64,000 nt of DNA from NCBI RefSeq assembly GCF_042932805.1, contig NZ_CP170633.1, forward strand, positions 2,418,001 through 2,482,000. The letters run 5' to 3'. Below, in pieces: positions 27,413 to 36,966 of the stretch (position 1 is its first letter; each line of letters starts with the position of its first letter). The position numbers and the translations under genes were made by a program. This DNA is from Ascidiaceihabitans sp029251465 (lineage in GTDB: Bacteria; Pseudomonadota; Alphaproteobacteria; Rhodobacterales; Rhodobacteraceae). The notes below the pieces were generated by a model that worked only from the letters and a program-made list of their open reading frames with translations, did no database searches and was not told the DNA's origin.

Positions 27413-29071
27413 ATGGATCAAGCAGATGCAATCGTTGTAGGAGGTGGTCTGTCAGGTTTGACTGCCGCTGCCGAGCTCGCAGATCGCGGTAAATCCGTGA
27501 TCGTCCTGGACCAAGAACCCCGCCATTTTCTAGGGGGGCAAGCGTTCTGGTCCTTGGGCGGATTGTTCATGATCGACACACCAGAACAGCGGCGTATGGG
27601 CATCAAAGACAGCCCCGAGCTGGCCCTGAACGACTGGATGGGATCAGCCCAATTTGACCGCCCCGAGGACGCAATGCCGCGCAAATGGGCCGAGGCCTAT
27701 CTGGATTTTGCCGCCGGCGATATGCGCCCTTGGTTGCACAAAATGGGACACCGTTGGTTTCCGGTTGTCGGCTGGGCAGAACGCGGTGGATCGTTTGCAG
27801 ACGGGCACGGCAATTCGGTGCCGCGATTCCATGTCACATGGGGCACTGGCGAGGGTATTGTCGAGCAATTTGCGCGCCGGTGTCTGGAGCATGAAAAAGC
27901 CGGTTTGATCACGTTCAAGTTCCGCCACCAAGTCGACCGGATCGAGATGGAAAACGGGGCGGCCAAGGGTGTGAGCGGCACGGTGCTGGCCGACGACACT
28001 GCCCTGCGCGGTCACCCCACCAACCGAGATGTCGTGGGCGATTTTTCCTTGCGATCGCCGTCGGTCATCGTCACATCCGGCGGCATCGGCGGCAACTTTG
28101 AAATGGTGCGCAAGGTCTGGCCAACGGACCGCCTGGGCCCCGCCCCCAAGGAAATGGTCGCCGGTGTTCCGGCGCACGTCGACGGACGCATGATCGCTAT
28201 TTCCGAGACCGCCGGCGGCCACGTCATCAACGGCGACCGCATGTGGCACTACACCGAAGGCGTCAAAAACTGGGACCCGATCTGGCCCGCGCACGGCATC
28301 CGCATTTTGCCCGGTCCGTCGTCCATGTGGTTTGACGCGACAGGCAACCGCTTTGCCCCGCCAAACTTGCCCGGATTCGACAGCATGACCTCGCTCAGGG
28401 AAATCTTGTCGACCGGCTATGACTACAGCTGGTTCGTGCTGACCCAAAAAATCATCGAAAAAGAATTCGCGCTGTCAGGGTCCGAACAAAACCCTGATTT
28501 GACGTCGAAAAAATGGCTGGAGGTCATCAAAGCGCGGCTGTTGTCGGGCGGCGGTGCCCCAAAGCCAGTTGAGGCGTTCAAAGAAAAAGGCGAAGATTTT
28601 GTCGTGGCAAACACGCTCGAAGAACTGGTCCAAGGCATGAACAACATCGCCGAGGGTGACTTGATCGACGCCGATAAATTGCGCAGCCAGATCGAAGCGC
28701 GCGACAGCCAAGTCGACAACCCGTTCACCAAAGACGCGCAATTGATGGCCATTCATGCGGCGCGAAATTACCGCGGTGATCGGCTGGTGCGTGTGGCGAA
28801 ACCGCACAAAATACTGGACCCAAAGAACGGGCCGCTGATCGCGGTGAAATTGCATGTTTTGACCCGTAAAACGCTGGGCGGATTGCACACGGATTTGGAC
28901 AGTCGCATGATCGGCGCAGACGGGCACGTGGTGCCGGGGTTGTTTGCAGCAGGCGAAGTCGCGGGTTTTGGCGGCGGCGGTTATCACGGCTACAACGCGC
29001 TTGAGGGTACGTTCTTGGGCGGCTGTATTTTCTCAGGTCGAAATGCCGGTCGGTCCAAATCTATCGCTTAG
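27413..29071 (+). CDS. KstD-like FAD-binding dehydrogenase
   Basis: A 552-residue flavoprotein of the fumarate-reductase/3-ketosteroid-dehydrogenase group. The dinucleotide fold is at the N-terminus (AIVVGGGLSGLTAAAELADRG, residues 6-26) and the C-terminal FAD loop reads GLFAAGEVAGFGGGGYHGYNALEGTFLGG. It matches the family of stand-alone putative FAD-binding dehydrogenases about 550 residues long. Without a signal peptide or heme domain it should act in the cytoplasm. Substrate unknown; the adjacent carriers suggest an imported organic acid. Its stop codon overlaps the end of the convergent bciA-like gene by four bases. Confidence 0.85.
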   Translation: MDQADAIVVGGGLSGLTAAAELADRGKSVIVLDQEPRHFLGGQAFWSLGGLFMIDTPEQRRMGIKDSPELALNDWMGSAQFDRPEDAMPRKWAEAYLDFAAGDMRPWLHKMGHRWFPVVGWAERGGSFADGHGNSVPRFHVTWGTGEGIVEQFARRCLEHEKAGLITFKFRHQVDRIEMENGAAKGVSGTVLADDTALRGHPTNRDVVGDFSLRSPSVIVTSGGIGGNFEMVRKVWPTDRLGPAPKEMVAGVPAHVDGRMIAISETAGGHVINGDRMWHYTEGVKNWDPIWPAHGIRILPGPSSMWFDATGNRFAPPNLPGFDSMTSLREILSTGYDYSWFVLTQKIIEKEFALSGSEQNPDLTSKKWLEVIKARLLSGGGAPKPVEAFKEKGEDFVVANTLEELVQGMNNIAEGDLIDADKLRSQIEARDSQVDNPFTKDAQLMAIHAARNYRGDRLVRVAKPHKILDPKNGPLIAVKLHVLTRKTLGGLHTDLDSRMIGADGHVVPGLFAAGEVAGFGGGGYHGYNALEGTFLGGCIFSGRNAGRSKSIA

Positions 29072-30012
29072 AACACCGAATGATCGCCGCGTTCCGCTGA
29101 CGCGTCCTGTTCAATCAAAGTACGATAATAGTCGAACAAAGTGTCGCGTCCGGTTTCCGGCGTGGCGTCTGCTTCATAGCGCGTGCCATCCCATACCAGC
29201 ATCGATTCCGTTGCGTAATAATGCCCGATGCGCGCAAAATCTGCCTTTGCCGCAAGGTTCGGAAAGGCCCGTCCGGCAATCGACAATCCGGTTACAATAG
29301 CACCCATCACGGCCACTGGGACATGGCGGATGCGCGGTTCTTGCCCCAACATTTCGAACAGCGCTTTGGCCTGATCACGTGGTGTGATCGCTGGTCCCGG
29401 TCCGCCGATTGGCAAAATCCGGTTATGACGGGTTTTGTCTGTGAGGCAGTCGGCCATGAACCGCCCCAAATCCGCATCGCTGATTGGCTTGCACGCAGTC
29501 AACGCACCATCACCGAAAACCAGGAACGGTTTGCCTGCGCGAAGCCGATCGAGCTGCCCTGAAAGGGATTTGAACAGAGCAGTTGGGCGCACAATGGAAT
29601 AGTTTAAACCGCTGGTGATCAGCGCAGTTTCAAACGCAAGTTTGGCGTGTTGAAAGGCCAGCTTGGGCTTTTGCACACAGATCGCAGACATCAGGACAAA
29701 GTGTTGAATTTTCGAATTTTTCGCGGCCTCAAGCACGTTCATATGGGCCTTGTGGTCGATCAGCCACGCATCGGTGGGCGTGCCACTGCGCGAGGCAAGG
29801 CAGGACACAACTGCATCAAAATTTTCGCCTCGAAAACCATCATTTTGAAGGGAACCAAGGTCGTTTACGTCACCGTTTCGTCGTGTGGCCCCGGGTAGGT
29901 TTAACGTGCTTGACAGGCGCAGAAAACAGACAACGTCGTGACCCGCATCGATCAACCCTTGCGCGGTGGCGTGGCCTGCCGTCCCTGACGCACCAATCAT
30001 GAAAATCCGCAT
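29068..30012 (-). CDS. bciA: Divinyl (proto)chlorophyllide a 8-vinyl reductase, BciA type
   Basis: A 314-residue NADPH-type Rossmann protein (MIGASGTAGHATAQGL at 5-20) that reduces the C8 vinyl group in (bacterio)chlorophyll synthesis. Beyond the generic NmrA-like start, the C-terminal third is diagnostic: FARIGHYYATESMLVWD, then ADATPETGRDTLFDYY and the ending GDHSVF, which parallel plant and green-sulfur DVR/BciA proteins as I remember them. FKSLSGQLDRLRAGKPFLVFGDG also fits. In R. sphaeroides bciA also lies outside the photosynthesis cluster. No other pigment gene is in this window. Confidence 0.85.
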   Translation of the reverse strand: MRIFMIGASGTAGHATAQGLIDAGHDVVCFLRLSSTLNLPGATRRNGDVNDLGSLQNDGFRGENFDAVVSCLASRSGTPTDAWLIDHKAHMNVLEAAKNSKIQHFVLMSAICVQKPKLAFQHAKLAFETALITSGLNYSIVRPTALFKSLSGQLDRLRAGKPFLVFGDGALTACKPISDADLGRFMADCLTDKTRHNRILPIGGPGPAITPRDQAKALFEMLGQEPRIRHVPVAVMGAIVTGLSIAGRAFPNLAAKADFARIGHYYATESMLVWDGTRYEADATPETGRDTLFDYYRTLIEQDASAERGDHSVF

Positions 30013-30015
30013 GAT

Positions 30016-31794
30016 TTAGAACGGCCAGAGCAGCGGAATAACGGCAGATGCAAGGATTCCGATGCTCAGGTTCAGCGGAATGCCGACACGCATAAAATCA
30101 GTGAATTTGTAGCCCCCCGGACCATACACCAGCATGTTGGTTTGATACCCGATGGGCGTCGCAAAACTGGCTGACGCGGCGACCATCACCGCCACAACCA
30201 GCGGTCGCGGGTCAATGCCCAAAGCCGAGGCAAGGCCAATCGCAATCGGCGTCACGACCACAGCAACTGCATTGTTGGACACCAATTCGGTCAGTACCGA
30301 CGTCAGCAAATAGATCGCCCAGACGATCAAAAATGGTGGCAAAACACCCAAGGCCGGCGCGATAAAATCAACGATCAGCGCGACAGCGCCAGATGCCTCG
30401 AGCGCGGCCCCAATGGCCAGCATCGAAAAGATCAGCGCCAACAGGCGACCATCCACAAAGGAGAACGCCTCTTCTGCGTCGATGCAGCGGGTGATCAGCA
30501 CCAACGACACCGCCAAAATAGACAGCAGCAAGATCGGGGCGACACCAAATGCAGCCAGTCCAACAATCGCGATCAAACCGGCAATCGCGATAGGCGCGTG
30601 ACTGCGGCGAAACGCGCGGCCTGACGGTTTGGAAACATCCACCATTTCCATCTCGATCGACAGCTTTTGAATGTCGGCAGGTGCCCCTTCGAGCAATAGC
30701 GTGTCGCCGACTTTGACCACCAGATCATCTAGTTGCCGCCCGATGTTCTGGTTGCGCCGATGCACGGCCAATGGATACACGCCGAACCGTCGACGCAGCC
30801 GCAGCGACCCGAGCGAACGCCCGATCATTTTGCACCCCGGTGTTATCAATGCCTCGACGGTTGAGGTTTCAACGGCCGACACCTGATCGACGCGCTTGAG
30901 TTCTTTGTTGCGCTGTAGGCTAAGCAATTCCGTGATCTGAGTGCGCAAAACCACGCGGTCCCCGACGGCCAGCTCCACGCCTTGCAAATTGCGCCGCAGG
31001 GATTGGTCGCCGCGGACCACATCAATCAGGCGCACACCGTCACGTTTGAACAGCTGAACGCCAGTGACCTCCCGCCCGATCAGGTTGGATTCAGGCGGGA
31101 TCACGGCCTCGGTAAAGAACTTCATCCGGCTGCGGTCAGACAGCAAGTCGGCCATGCTTTCCCGATCTGGCAGCAGTTGTGGCGCGATGAAACGCAGGTA
31201 AATCATGCCCCAAATGACCAGAATAATGCCCAGCGGCGTGACCTCGAAAATCGAGAACCCTTCGAGCCCTTGGGCCCGCGCTACACCATCCACCAATAGG
31301 TTGGTCGATGTCCCGATCAAGGTTAACGTACCACCCAAGATCGCGGCATAACTGAGCGGGATCAACAGCTTGGATGAAGACACACCCATGGTTTTAGCCA
31401 GCTGAATGAACACCGGGATCATCACCACAACCACCGGCGTGTTGGACACAATCGCCGAGGCCAGAACCACAAACGTCATCAGCATTGCGATGGCCAGCGC
31501 CGGATTGGTTTTGGCGGTGCGATCGGCAAGGCCGGTGAACGCCTCAAGCGCACCAGTGCGCACCAAGGCCCCCATGATGATAAACATTGCAGCGATGGTC
31601 CACGGGGCGGGATTGGACAAGACCGCGAGTGCCTTTTCGTAGGGCAAAACGCCAAGGCCCAGCATCAGCGCTGCACCGGTTATAGCGACCACTTCGGTTG
31701 GAAAGGTTTCGCGCAAGAACAACACAAACATTATGACCACGACAGTCAAAGTCACCACGGCGCTGCCGGTCTGCGAAAGCTCGAATAGGCCCAT
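30016..31794 (-). CDS. SLC13-family permease with TrkA-C domains (second copy type)
   Basis: A 592-residue protein with the same plan as the permease at 24698: membrane half, two TrkA-C domains (about residues 215-295 and 305-385, with VELAVGDRVVLRTQ and VVKVGDTLLLEGAP), membrane half. Substrate loops are GTSTNLLVDG and SFATPIGYQTNMLVYGPGGY. The pair are paralogues, not recent duplicates. It sits three bases upstream of bciA on the same strand, so bciA is likely transcribed from its promoter. Carried anion unknown; sulfate, citrate and dicarboxylates are candidates. Confidence 0.87.
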   Translation of the reverse strand: MGLFELSQTGSAVVTLTVVVIMFVLFLRETFPTEVVAITGAALMLGLGVLPYEKALAVLSNPAPWTIAAMFIIMGALVRTGALEAFTGLADRTAKTNPALAIAMLMTFVVLASAIVSNTPVVVVMIPVFIQLAKTMGVSSSKLLIPLSYAAILGGTLTLIGTSTNLLVDGVARAQGLEGFSIFEVTPLGIILVIWGMIYLRFIAPQLLPDRESMADLLSDRSRMKFFTEAVIPPESNLIGREVTGVQLFKRDGVRLIDVVRGDQSLRRNLQGVELAVGDRVVLRTQITELLSLQRNKELKRVDQVSAVETSTVEALITPGCKMIGRSLGSLRLRRRFGVYPLAVHRRNQNIGRQLDDLVVKVGDTLLLEGAPADIQKLSIEMEMVDVSKPSGRAFRRSHAPIAIAGLIAIVGLAAFGVAPILLLSILAVSLVLITRCIDAEEAFSFVDGRLLALIFSMLAIGAALEASGAVALIVDFIAPALGVLPPFLIVWAIYLLTSVLTELVSNNAVAVVVTPIAIGLASALGIDPRPLVVAVMVAASASFATPIGYQTNMLVYGPGGYKFTDFMRVGIPLNLSIGILASAVIPLLWPF

Positions 31795-31861
31795 CAGCGT
31801 GTCCTTGAAACAAGATCGTTGAAGGTCAGTGTCGTTGAAAGTGATGCAGCCTGCAACAGGC

Positions 31862-32761
31862 TTAGGTGCGTTTGGGTTGGACCAGATACATGCCCGCCAG
31901 CATCACGCATAACGCGATCCAGATTTGTGGGGCATAGCTTTCGCCAAGCAAAACGCGCGCCCAAAAAACGCCAAAGATTGTAACCAGATAGCTGACTTGT
32001 ACCGCGAACACTGGTCCGGCGCGCCCGACCAACCAAACGTAGCCGCTGTAGACTAAAACGTGGATGACCGAGCTGGCGATCAACGCATAATCCGGCGCGC
32101 TGTAGGGTGGGAGCGGGTTGATCCACTGGCCTGACAGGATTGCGAGTGGCAGGCTTATGATGACCCCGACCAGTGACGCGCCCCACAAAACCTGAATCGG
32201 GTCTAATCCTGCCGTGCCCCATTTTGCGACGTAGTTGCCCTCGAATGCATAAAACAAACCAGCAATTAGCCCGATCAGCACCCAAAAACCCGACGGCGAT
32301 CCTGCAAGGCTGGCCCCGGGCAAAACAATCAGCAAAACGCCGATGAACCCGACAAGCAAACCGCCAAACCTGCGCCATTCAAACCGGTCATTTCCAAGTG
32401 CCAGCGCAATCGGGAACGCAAAAATCGGAACCATCGAGAGCAGGATTGACAGTACGCCAGCCGGCAAATGCACCGCGGCCTGATAGCTTGCCGAATTGGG
32501 CAGCAGCGTTCCGATCACGGCGATGATGAGATACAGACGAAGGTGGTTTTGCCCCATCGGCAGACCACGCCTGCGGATCATCGACACCACGGCCATGACG
32601 ACCGCACCGATCACAGATTGCCAGAAAATCAGCCCAAAGTGTTTGTAGCCTTCGCTGACTGCGATTTTCGACATCGGTTGGGTAAAGGCCCAGCCCGCCC
32701 CAAGCAGGATCAGAAACGCGCTGTATCCAATGATTTGTCTCTGGCTGAGCGTCCGGTTCAC
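31862..32761 (-). CDS. EamA/DMT-family permease
   Basis: A 299-residue, ten-segment membrane protein with two EamA repeats (SAFLILLGAGWAFTQPMSKIAVSEG in the first; AVQVSYLVTIFGVFWARVLLGE in the second). Substrate unknown. The start is GTG at 32761, whose bases overlap the TGA stop of the phosphoesterase gene upstream (GTGA), so its translation is probably coupled. The end lies 67 bases before the SLC13 permease gene. Confidence 0.85.
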   Translation of the reverse strand: MNRTLSQRQIIGYSAFLILLGAGWAFTQPMSKIAVSEGYKHFGLIFWQSVIGAVVMAVVSMIRRRGLPMGQNHLRLYLIIAVIGTLLPNSASYQAAVHLPAGVLSILLSMVPIFAFPIALALGNDRFEWRRFGGLLVGFIGVLLIVLPGASLAGSPSGFWVLIGLIAGLFYAFEGNYVAKWGTAGLDPIQVLWGASLVGVIISLPLAILSGQWINPLPPYSAPDYALIASSVIHVLVYSGYVWLVGRAGPVFAVQVSYLVTIFGVFWARVLLGESYAPQIWIALCVMLAGMYLVQPKRT

Positions 32762-33570
32762 GGCCCTGCCTGTGACAAGCGCCCGCCTTGGCGTACCATT
32801 TCTATGCGGGTGGCCTTGCCGGTTTTGTCATCGGTTTCGATGTAAACGCCGGACAATGTTGCCTCGCCATTCGCGGGTGTGAACCGCTCTTTTGGCATGC
32901 CTGTGATGAACCGGCGCAGGGGTTCGTGTTTTTCCATACCGATGACCGAATTGTAATCACCGCACATGCCCGCGTCGCTAAGATGGGCTGTGCCACCCGG
33001 CAAAATCATCGCATCGGCAGTGGGCACATGGGTGTGCGTGCCGACAACAAGGCTGGCGCGCCCGTCACACCAATGGCCCATCGCCATTTTCTCCGAGGTC
33101 GCCTCGCAGTGGAAATCGACGATAATCGCATCCGCTTGACCACCTAACGGATGGGTTTTGAACACAGGTTCGACAGCTGAAAACGGGTCATCAAACGGGC
33201 GCTTCATGAACACTTGGCCCAGTGCCTGCATCACCAGAACTTTGCGTCCGGTTGGTGTTGTAAACAGACGTGACCCTTTGCCAGGCGACGCTTTGGAAAA
33301 ATTCAAAGGGCGGATAACACGCGGTTCTTGCTCAATAAATTGCAGCATGTCTTTTTGATCAAACGCGTGGTCACCCAGCGTGACGCAATCGGCACCAGCC
33401 TCGAGCAGCACTTTGGCATGCGCGCCAGACAGCCCCATGCCGCCCGTCGCATTTTCGCCGTTCACCACGACAAAATCCAGTTTCCACGCCTCGCGCAATC
33501 GTGGCAAATTTTCCGTGATGGCCCGACGCCCCGCGCGGCCCATCACGTCTCCGAGAAACAAAATCTTCAT
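32758..33570 (-). CDS. YmdB-like metallophosphoesterase (TIGR00282 family)
   Basis: A 270-residue calcineurin-type phosphoesterase starting MKILFLGDVMGRAGRRAI. Metal-binding motifs are GDVMGR, VNGENATGGMGL, LGDHAFD, DFHCEATSEK and VGTHTHVPTAD. Bacillus YmdB of this family has 2',3'-cyclic nucleotide phosphodiesterase activity and affects biofilm choice; the alphaproteobacterial role is not settled. ATG at 33570 is preferred to the TTG two codons upstream. It is followed by a GTGA-coupled permease and preceded, 49 bases away, by the 5-formyl-THF cyclo-ligase gene. Confidence 0.9.
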   Translation of the reverse strand: MKILFLGDVMGRAGRRAITENLPRLREAWKLDFVVVNGENATGGMGLSGAHAKVLLEAGADCVTLGDHAFDQKDMLQFIEQEPRVIRPLNFSKASPGKGSRLFTTPTGRKVLVMQALGQVFMKRPFDDPFSAVEPVFKTHPLGGQADAIIVDFHCEATSEKMAMGHWCDGRASLVVGTHTHVPTADAMILPGGTAHLSDAGMCGDYNSVIGMEKHEPLRRFITGMPKERFTPANGEATLSGVYIETDDKTGKATRIEMVRQGGRLSQAGP

Positions 33571-33619
33571 GCTCAAACGCTTACGGCGCTGCCCGTATCA
33601 CTGCAAGTGTCTCTTTTGC

Positions 33620-34177
33620 TCAGACAGATATGACACCAGCTTCGGTCACGATCATATCCAGCGGCTGATCGGTCACCTCAAGCGGCAAATCGTCCGCTTG
33701 TTGCGCCGCAAAGGCAAAGCCAATCGCCAAGGTCGCGCGTTTTGCCCGCAACCCCTCAAGCGTGCGATCATAAAACCCACCGCCGTACCCCAACCGTCCA
33801 CCATTTCGATCAAATGCCACCAGCGGCACGATCACGATTTCAGGTTCAAAAAAGTCATCCACAGCAGGGATTTGTGCACCGAATTGGCCTGAGATCATGT
33901 CAGCGTCTGGTTCCCAACGCGAAAACAGCAATGGTTGCCCGGCACCGGTGATCACCGGGACCCCGACAGGGCCGTACGCGCTGGCTTCGGCCATGGCAGC
34001 CAATGGGTCAATTTCGGTTCTGATTGGCATGTAGCCAGACAGAGGCACCCCCCGATATCCCGCCAAAAGCGCTGATAAATGCCCTGCGGCACCGCCAAAT
34101 CGCGCATCAAACGCCAGCTTGCGGCGGGCAAAACCGTCTTTGCGCGCCTGCGCTTTGATTGCCGTTAGATCACTCAT
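33620..34177 (-). CDS. 5-formyltetrahydrofolate cyclo-ligase
   Basis: A 185-residue enzyme that uses ATP to convert 5-formyl-THF to 5,10-methenyl-THF. The C-terminal signature VIVPLVAFDRNGGRLGYGGGFYDRTL (about residues 115-140) is the family's ATP- and folate-site block, and the N-terminal ARKDGFARRKL is typical. Length is normal. In many bacteria the gene follows ssrS (6S RNA); I see no 6S RNA here. Its start overlaps the mgtE stop by four bases (ATGA), so it is translated with mgtE. Confidence 0.93.
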   Translation of the reverse strand: MSDLTAIKAQARKDGFARRKLAFDARFGGAAGHLSALLAGYRGVPLSGYMPIRTEIDPLAAMAEASAYGPVGVPVITGAGQPLLFSRWEPDADMISGQFGAQIPAVDDFFEPEIVIVPLVAFDRNGGRLGYGGGFYDRTLEGLRAKRATLAIGFAFAAQQADDLPLEVTDQPLDMIVTEAGVISV

Positions 34178-35565
34178 AGCAGCACCATCGCCGCGAGGCC
34201 AAGAAACGCGAAAAAGCCGACAATGTCAGTCACCGTCGTCACAAAGGCACCCGAAGCAAGGGCCGGATCAACGCCAACCCGCTCTAAAACAACCGGAATA
34301 ACGGTGCCGGCAAAACCCGCCACAACCATGTTCACGACCATCGCTGCGGCGATCACGTATCCCAACGCGGGCGAGCCGAACCAAACGATCCCGACGAGGC
34401 CCATCACCACGGCAAAGATCAGGCCGTTCACCAACCCCACCAGCACTTCGCGGCGGATCACACGCCAGACGTTCGCGCCGGTCAAATCCTTGGTTGCGAT
34501 GGCGCGTACGGCCACCGTCAGCGATTGCGTGCCCGCGTTGCCGCCCATGGACGCGACAATCGGCATCAGCACAGCCAGCGCTACAATCTGGGTGATCGCC
34601 ATTTCGAATTGCGCAATCACCATGGACGCCGCAATCGACGTCACAAGGTTCACGGCCAACCACGGCATCCGCCGTTTGGTCGTGTCGATAACGCGGTCCG
34701 ACAGCGACCCCTCGCCGACACCGGCAAGACGCATGATGTCTTCTTCGTGTTCTTCGTCCAGAACAGCCATAGCGTCATCGATCGTGATCAAGCCGATAAG
34801 GCGGCCTTCGCCGTCAACAACAGGGGCGGAAATCAGGTGATATTGGTTGAACGCATAGGCCACGTCGCCCTCGTCCTGATCGACCGGAATGACCTGAAAC
34901 ACGTCTTCCATAATGTCCGTCAGCATCACAGCGCGGGGCGAGCGCATCAGCTTGCCCAGCGTCACATTGCCAATCGGGTGCAGGCGCGGATCGACCAGAA
35001 CGATGTGGTAAAACTGATCCGGCAAATCATCTGGCGGAGCCGAGCGCAGATGATCAATCGCGTCCCCCACATTCCAGTGTTCCGGGGCCATCACAACTTC
35101 GCGTTGCATCAGACGGCCGGCCGAGAATTCAGGATAGCTGAGGGCTTGTTCGACAGCCGCGCGGTCGCTGTCTTCGAGCACCTCAAGAATGGCGTCTTGT
35201 TGGGTTGTGCCCAGATCTTCGACCAGATCGACTACGTCATCGCTGTCCAGATCACGCACCGCTTCGGCCAGCACTTGTGGCGTCAGGACGCCCAAGACCT
35301 CTTCGCGGATGCTTTCATCCAGTTCCGACAGAATGTCGCCGTCAAATTCACGGTCATAAAGACGGATCAGGCGTGCGCGTTCAAAGCTGCTGATCTGCTC
35401 CAAAAGGTCGGCGATGTCAGCGGCATGCAGCGGGTCCATCAGCTCGGACAGCTTGGCCTTGTCATCAATATCAACGGCATAGAGGATTGCGCTGATGTCC
35501 TTGCGGTCCAGCACATAAGCGTCGTCGTCGCGCGCGTCTTGGGGAGGATTTTCGATCTCTTGCAT
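34174..35565 (-). CDS. mgtE: Magnesium transporter MgtE
   Basis: A 463-residue MgtE channel: acidic N-terminal helical domain (about residues 25-130), paired CBS domains (about 135-265, with VVDGEGRLIGLITIDDAMAVLDEEHEEDIM), and five membrane helices from about 290 to the end. The gating is by Mg2+ bound between the N and CBS domains. The MQEIENPPQDARDDDAYVLDRKD start at 35565 is used because the known domain starts just after it; a start at 35580 would add five residues. Longer in-frame sequence upstream is antisense to the guanine deaminase gene and is rejected. Translationally coupled to the cyclo-ligase gene. Confidence 0.93.
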   Translation of the reverse strand: MQEIENPPQDARDDDAYVLDRKDISAILYAVDIDDKAKLSELMDPLHAADIADLLEQISSFERARLIRLYDREFDGDILSELDESIREEVLGVLTPQVLAEAVRDLDSDDVVDLVEDLGTTQQDAILEVLEDSDRAAVEQALSYPEFSAGRLMQREVVMAPEHWNVGDAIDHLRSAPPDDLPDQFYHIVLVDPRLHPIGNVTLGKLMRSPRAVMLTDIMEDVFQVIPVDQDEGDVAYAFNQYHLISAPVVDGEGRLIGLITIDDAMAVLDEEHEEDIMRLAGVGEGSLSDRVIDTTKRRMPWLAVNLVTSIAASMVIAQFEMAITQIVALAVLMPIVASMGGNAGTQSLTVAVRAIATKDLTGANVWRVIRREVLVGLVNGLIFAVVMGLVGIVWFGSPALGYVIAAAMVVNMVVAGFAGTVIPVVLERVGVDPALASGAFVTTVTDIVGFFAFLGLAAMVLL

Positions 35566-35673
35566 GATGAGGCGGACCATAGGTGGCGGCTGTGCAACTG
35601 ACAATGGCGTCGCGTGCAATCGGCGTGCGCAATTGCGATTTACGGCGGTGCGCGGGGGCAATAGAGTTGGCGC

Positions 35674-36966
35674 ATGACTGATTTGACCCTTTTGTGCGGC
35701 CATGTGCTGACGTACGCCGCGAACCCTTTTGCCGTTCCCTGGTCCGAGGCTGTGCGTGTTGATTCTGCGGGCGGCGTTTTGCTGTGTGGTGACCGGATTG
35801 CCGAAGTCGGGAACGCGGATGCGATGCGCCGCGCCAATCCAACGGCCAAAGTTGTCGAATACGGCGACAAACTGATCATGCCCGGCTTTGTCGACGCCCA
35901 CGTGCACTATCCGCAAACCGGCATCATCGCGAGCTGGGGCAAGCGGCTGATTGACTGGCTGAACACCTACACATTCCCCGAAGAAATGCGGTTTGGCGAT
36001 CCCGACTATGCGCGTGACGTTGCGGGGCGGTACCTTGATTTGACGCTGGCCTGCGGCACCACAACGGTGTGTTCCTACGCCACGATCCACCCCGCATCTG
36101 TCGATGCCATTTTTAATGCCGCCGCGGATCGGGGCCAACGCATCGTCGCTGGCAAAACCTGCATGGACCGCAATGCGCCCGATGGCTTGCGCGACACGCC
36201 ACAGTCCGCCCATGATGACAGCGCAGATTTGATCGCGCGCTGGCACGGTAAAGGGCGCGCAGTGTACGCGATTACGCCGCGATTTTCGCCAACCTCAACG
36301 CCAGAGCAGCTCGAGGCATTGGGCGCGCTTTGGGCCGCAAACCCTGACTGTTTGATGCAAACGCATCTTAGCGAACAAGTCGATGAGATCGAGTGGGTCA
36401 AGGGCTTGTTCCCGACTGCCCGCGATTATCTGGACACCTACGAAGCCTTTGGCCTGCTTGGCGCACGCGGCGTTTACGGGCACGCGATCCATCTGGAAAC
36501 CCGCGAGATTGACCGCTTGTGCGAGGTCGGCGCAGCACTGGTGCATTGCCCGACGTCCAACACATTCATCGGCAGCGGATTGTTTGATCTGGCAGGTGTT
36601 GTCGCGCGCGAAATCCCTGTGGGGTTGGCGACAGATACAGGCGGTGGATCATCGTTTTCAATGCTGCGCACGATGGCTGCAGCCTATGAAATTGCGCAAC
36701 TGCGTGGGCAGGCCGTGCATGCCAGCCAACTGCTGTGGCTCGCGACCGCTGGATCGGCGCGCAGCCTGCATTTGCAAGACAAAGTTGGCAGTTTGGCTGG
36801 TGGATTAGAGGCAGATATTTGCGTGCTCGACCTTGGCTCAACCCCCGCCATCGCCCAGCGCAGCACACGCGCGAACGACATTTGGGAAGCCATTTTTCCA
36901 ACGATCATGATGGGTGACGACCGCGCGATTGCAGATGTTTGGGTGGCCGGCGTGCGACGCGATTAA
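35674..36966 (+). CDS. guaD: Guanine deaminase
   Basis: Hydrolytic deamination of guanine to xanthine. A 430-residue amidohydrolase with the zinc motif PGFVDAHVHYPQTG (His 76, His 78), TCMDRNAPDGLRD, QTHLSEQVDEIEWV (third metal His region), GHAIHLE and the C-terminal catalytic aspartate in GLATDTGGGSSFSMLRTM. These are the hallmarks of GuaD rather than other cytosine or adenosine deaminases. It is divergent from mgtE and converges, with a four-base overlap, on the CAP-domain gene. The next operon encodes an 8-oxoguanine deaminase, so oxidised and normal guanine degradation are neighbours. Confidence 0.94.
   Translation: MTDLTLLCGHVLTYAANPFAVPWSEAVRVDSAGGVLLCGDRIAEVGNADAMRRANPTAKVVEYGDKLIMPGFVDAHVHYPQTGIIASWGKRLIDWLNTYTFPEEMRFGDPDYARDVAGRYLDLTLACGTTTVCSYATIHPASVDAIFNAAADRGQRIVAGKTCMDRNAPDGLRDTPQSAHDDSADLIARWHGKGRAVYAITPRFSPTSTPEQLEALGALWAANPDCLMQTHLSEQVDEIEWVKGLFPTARDYLDTYEAFGLLGARGVYGHAIHLETREIDRLCEVGAALVHCPTSNTFIGSGLFDLAGVVAREIPVGLATDTGGGSSFSMLRTMAAAYEIAQLRGQAVHASQLLWLATAGSARSLHLQDKVGSLAGGLEADICVLDLGSTPAIAQRSTRANDIWEAIFPTIMMGDDRAIADVWVAGVRRD

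Noticed and set aside
35566..36246. N-terminal extension of mgtE by over 200 codons
   Set aside because: It is antisense to the guanine deaminase gene and has no domain; the MgtE domain starts shortly after 35565.
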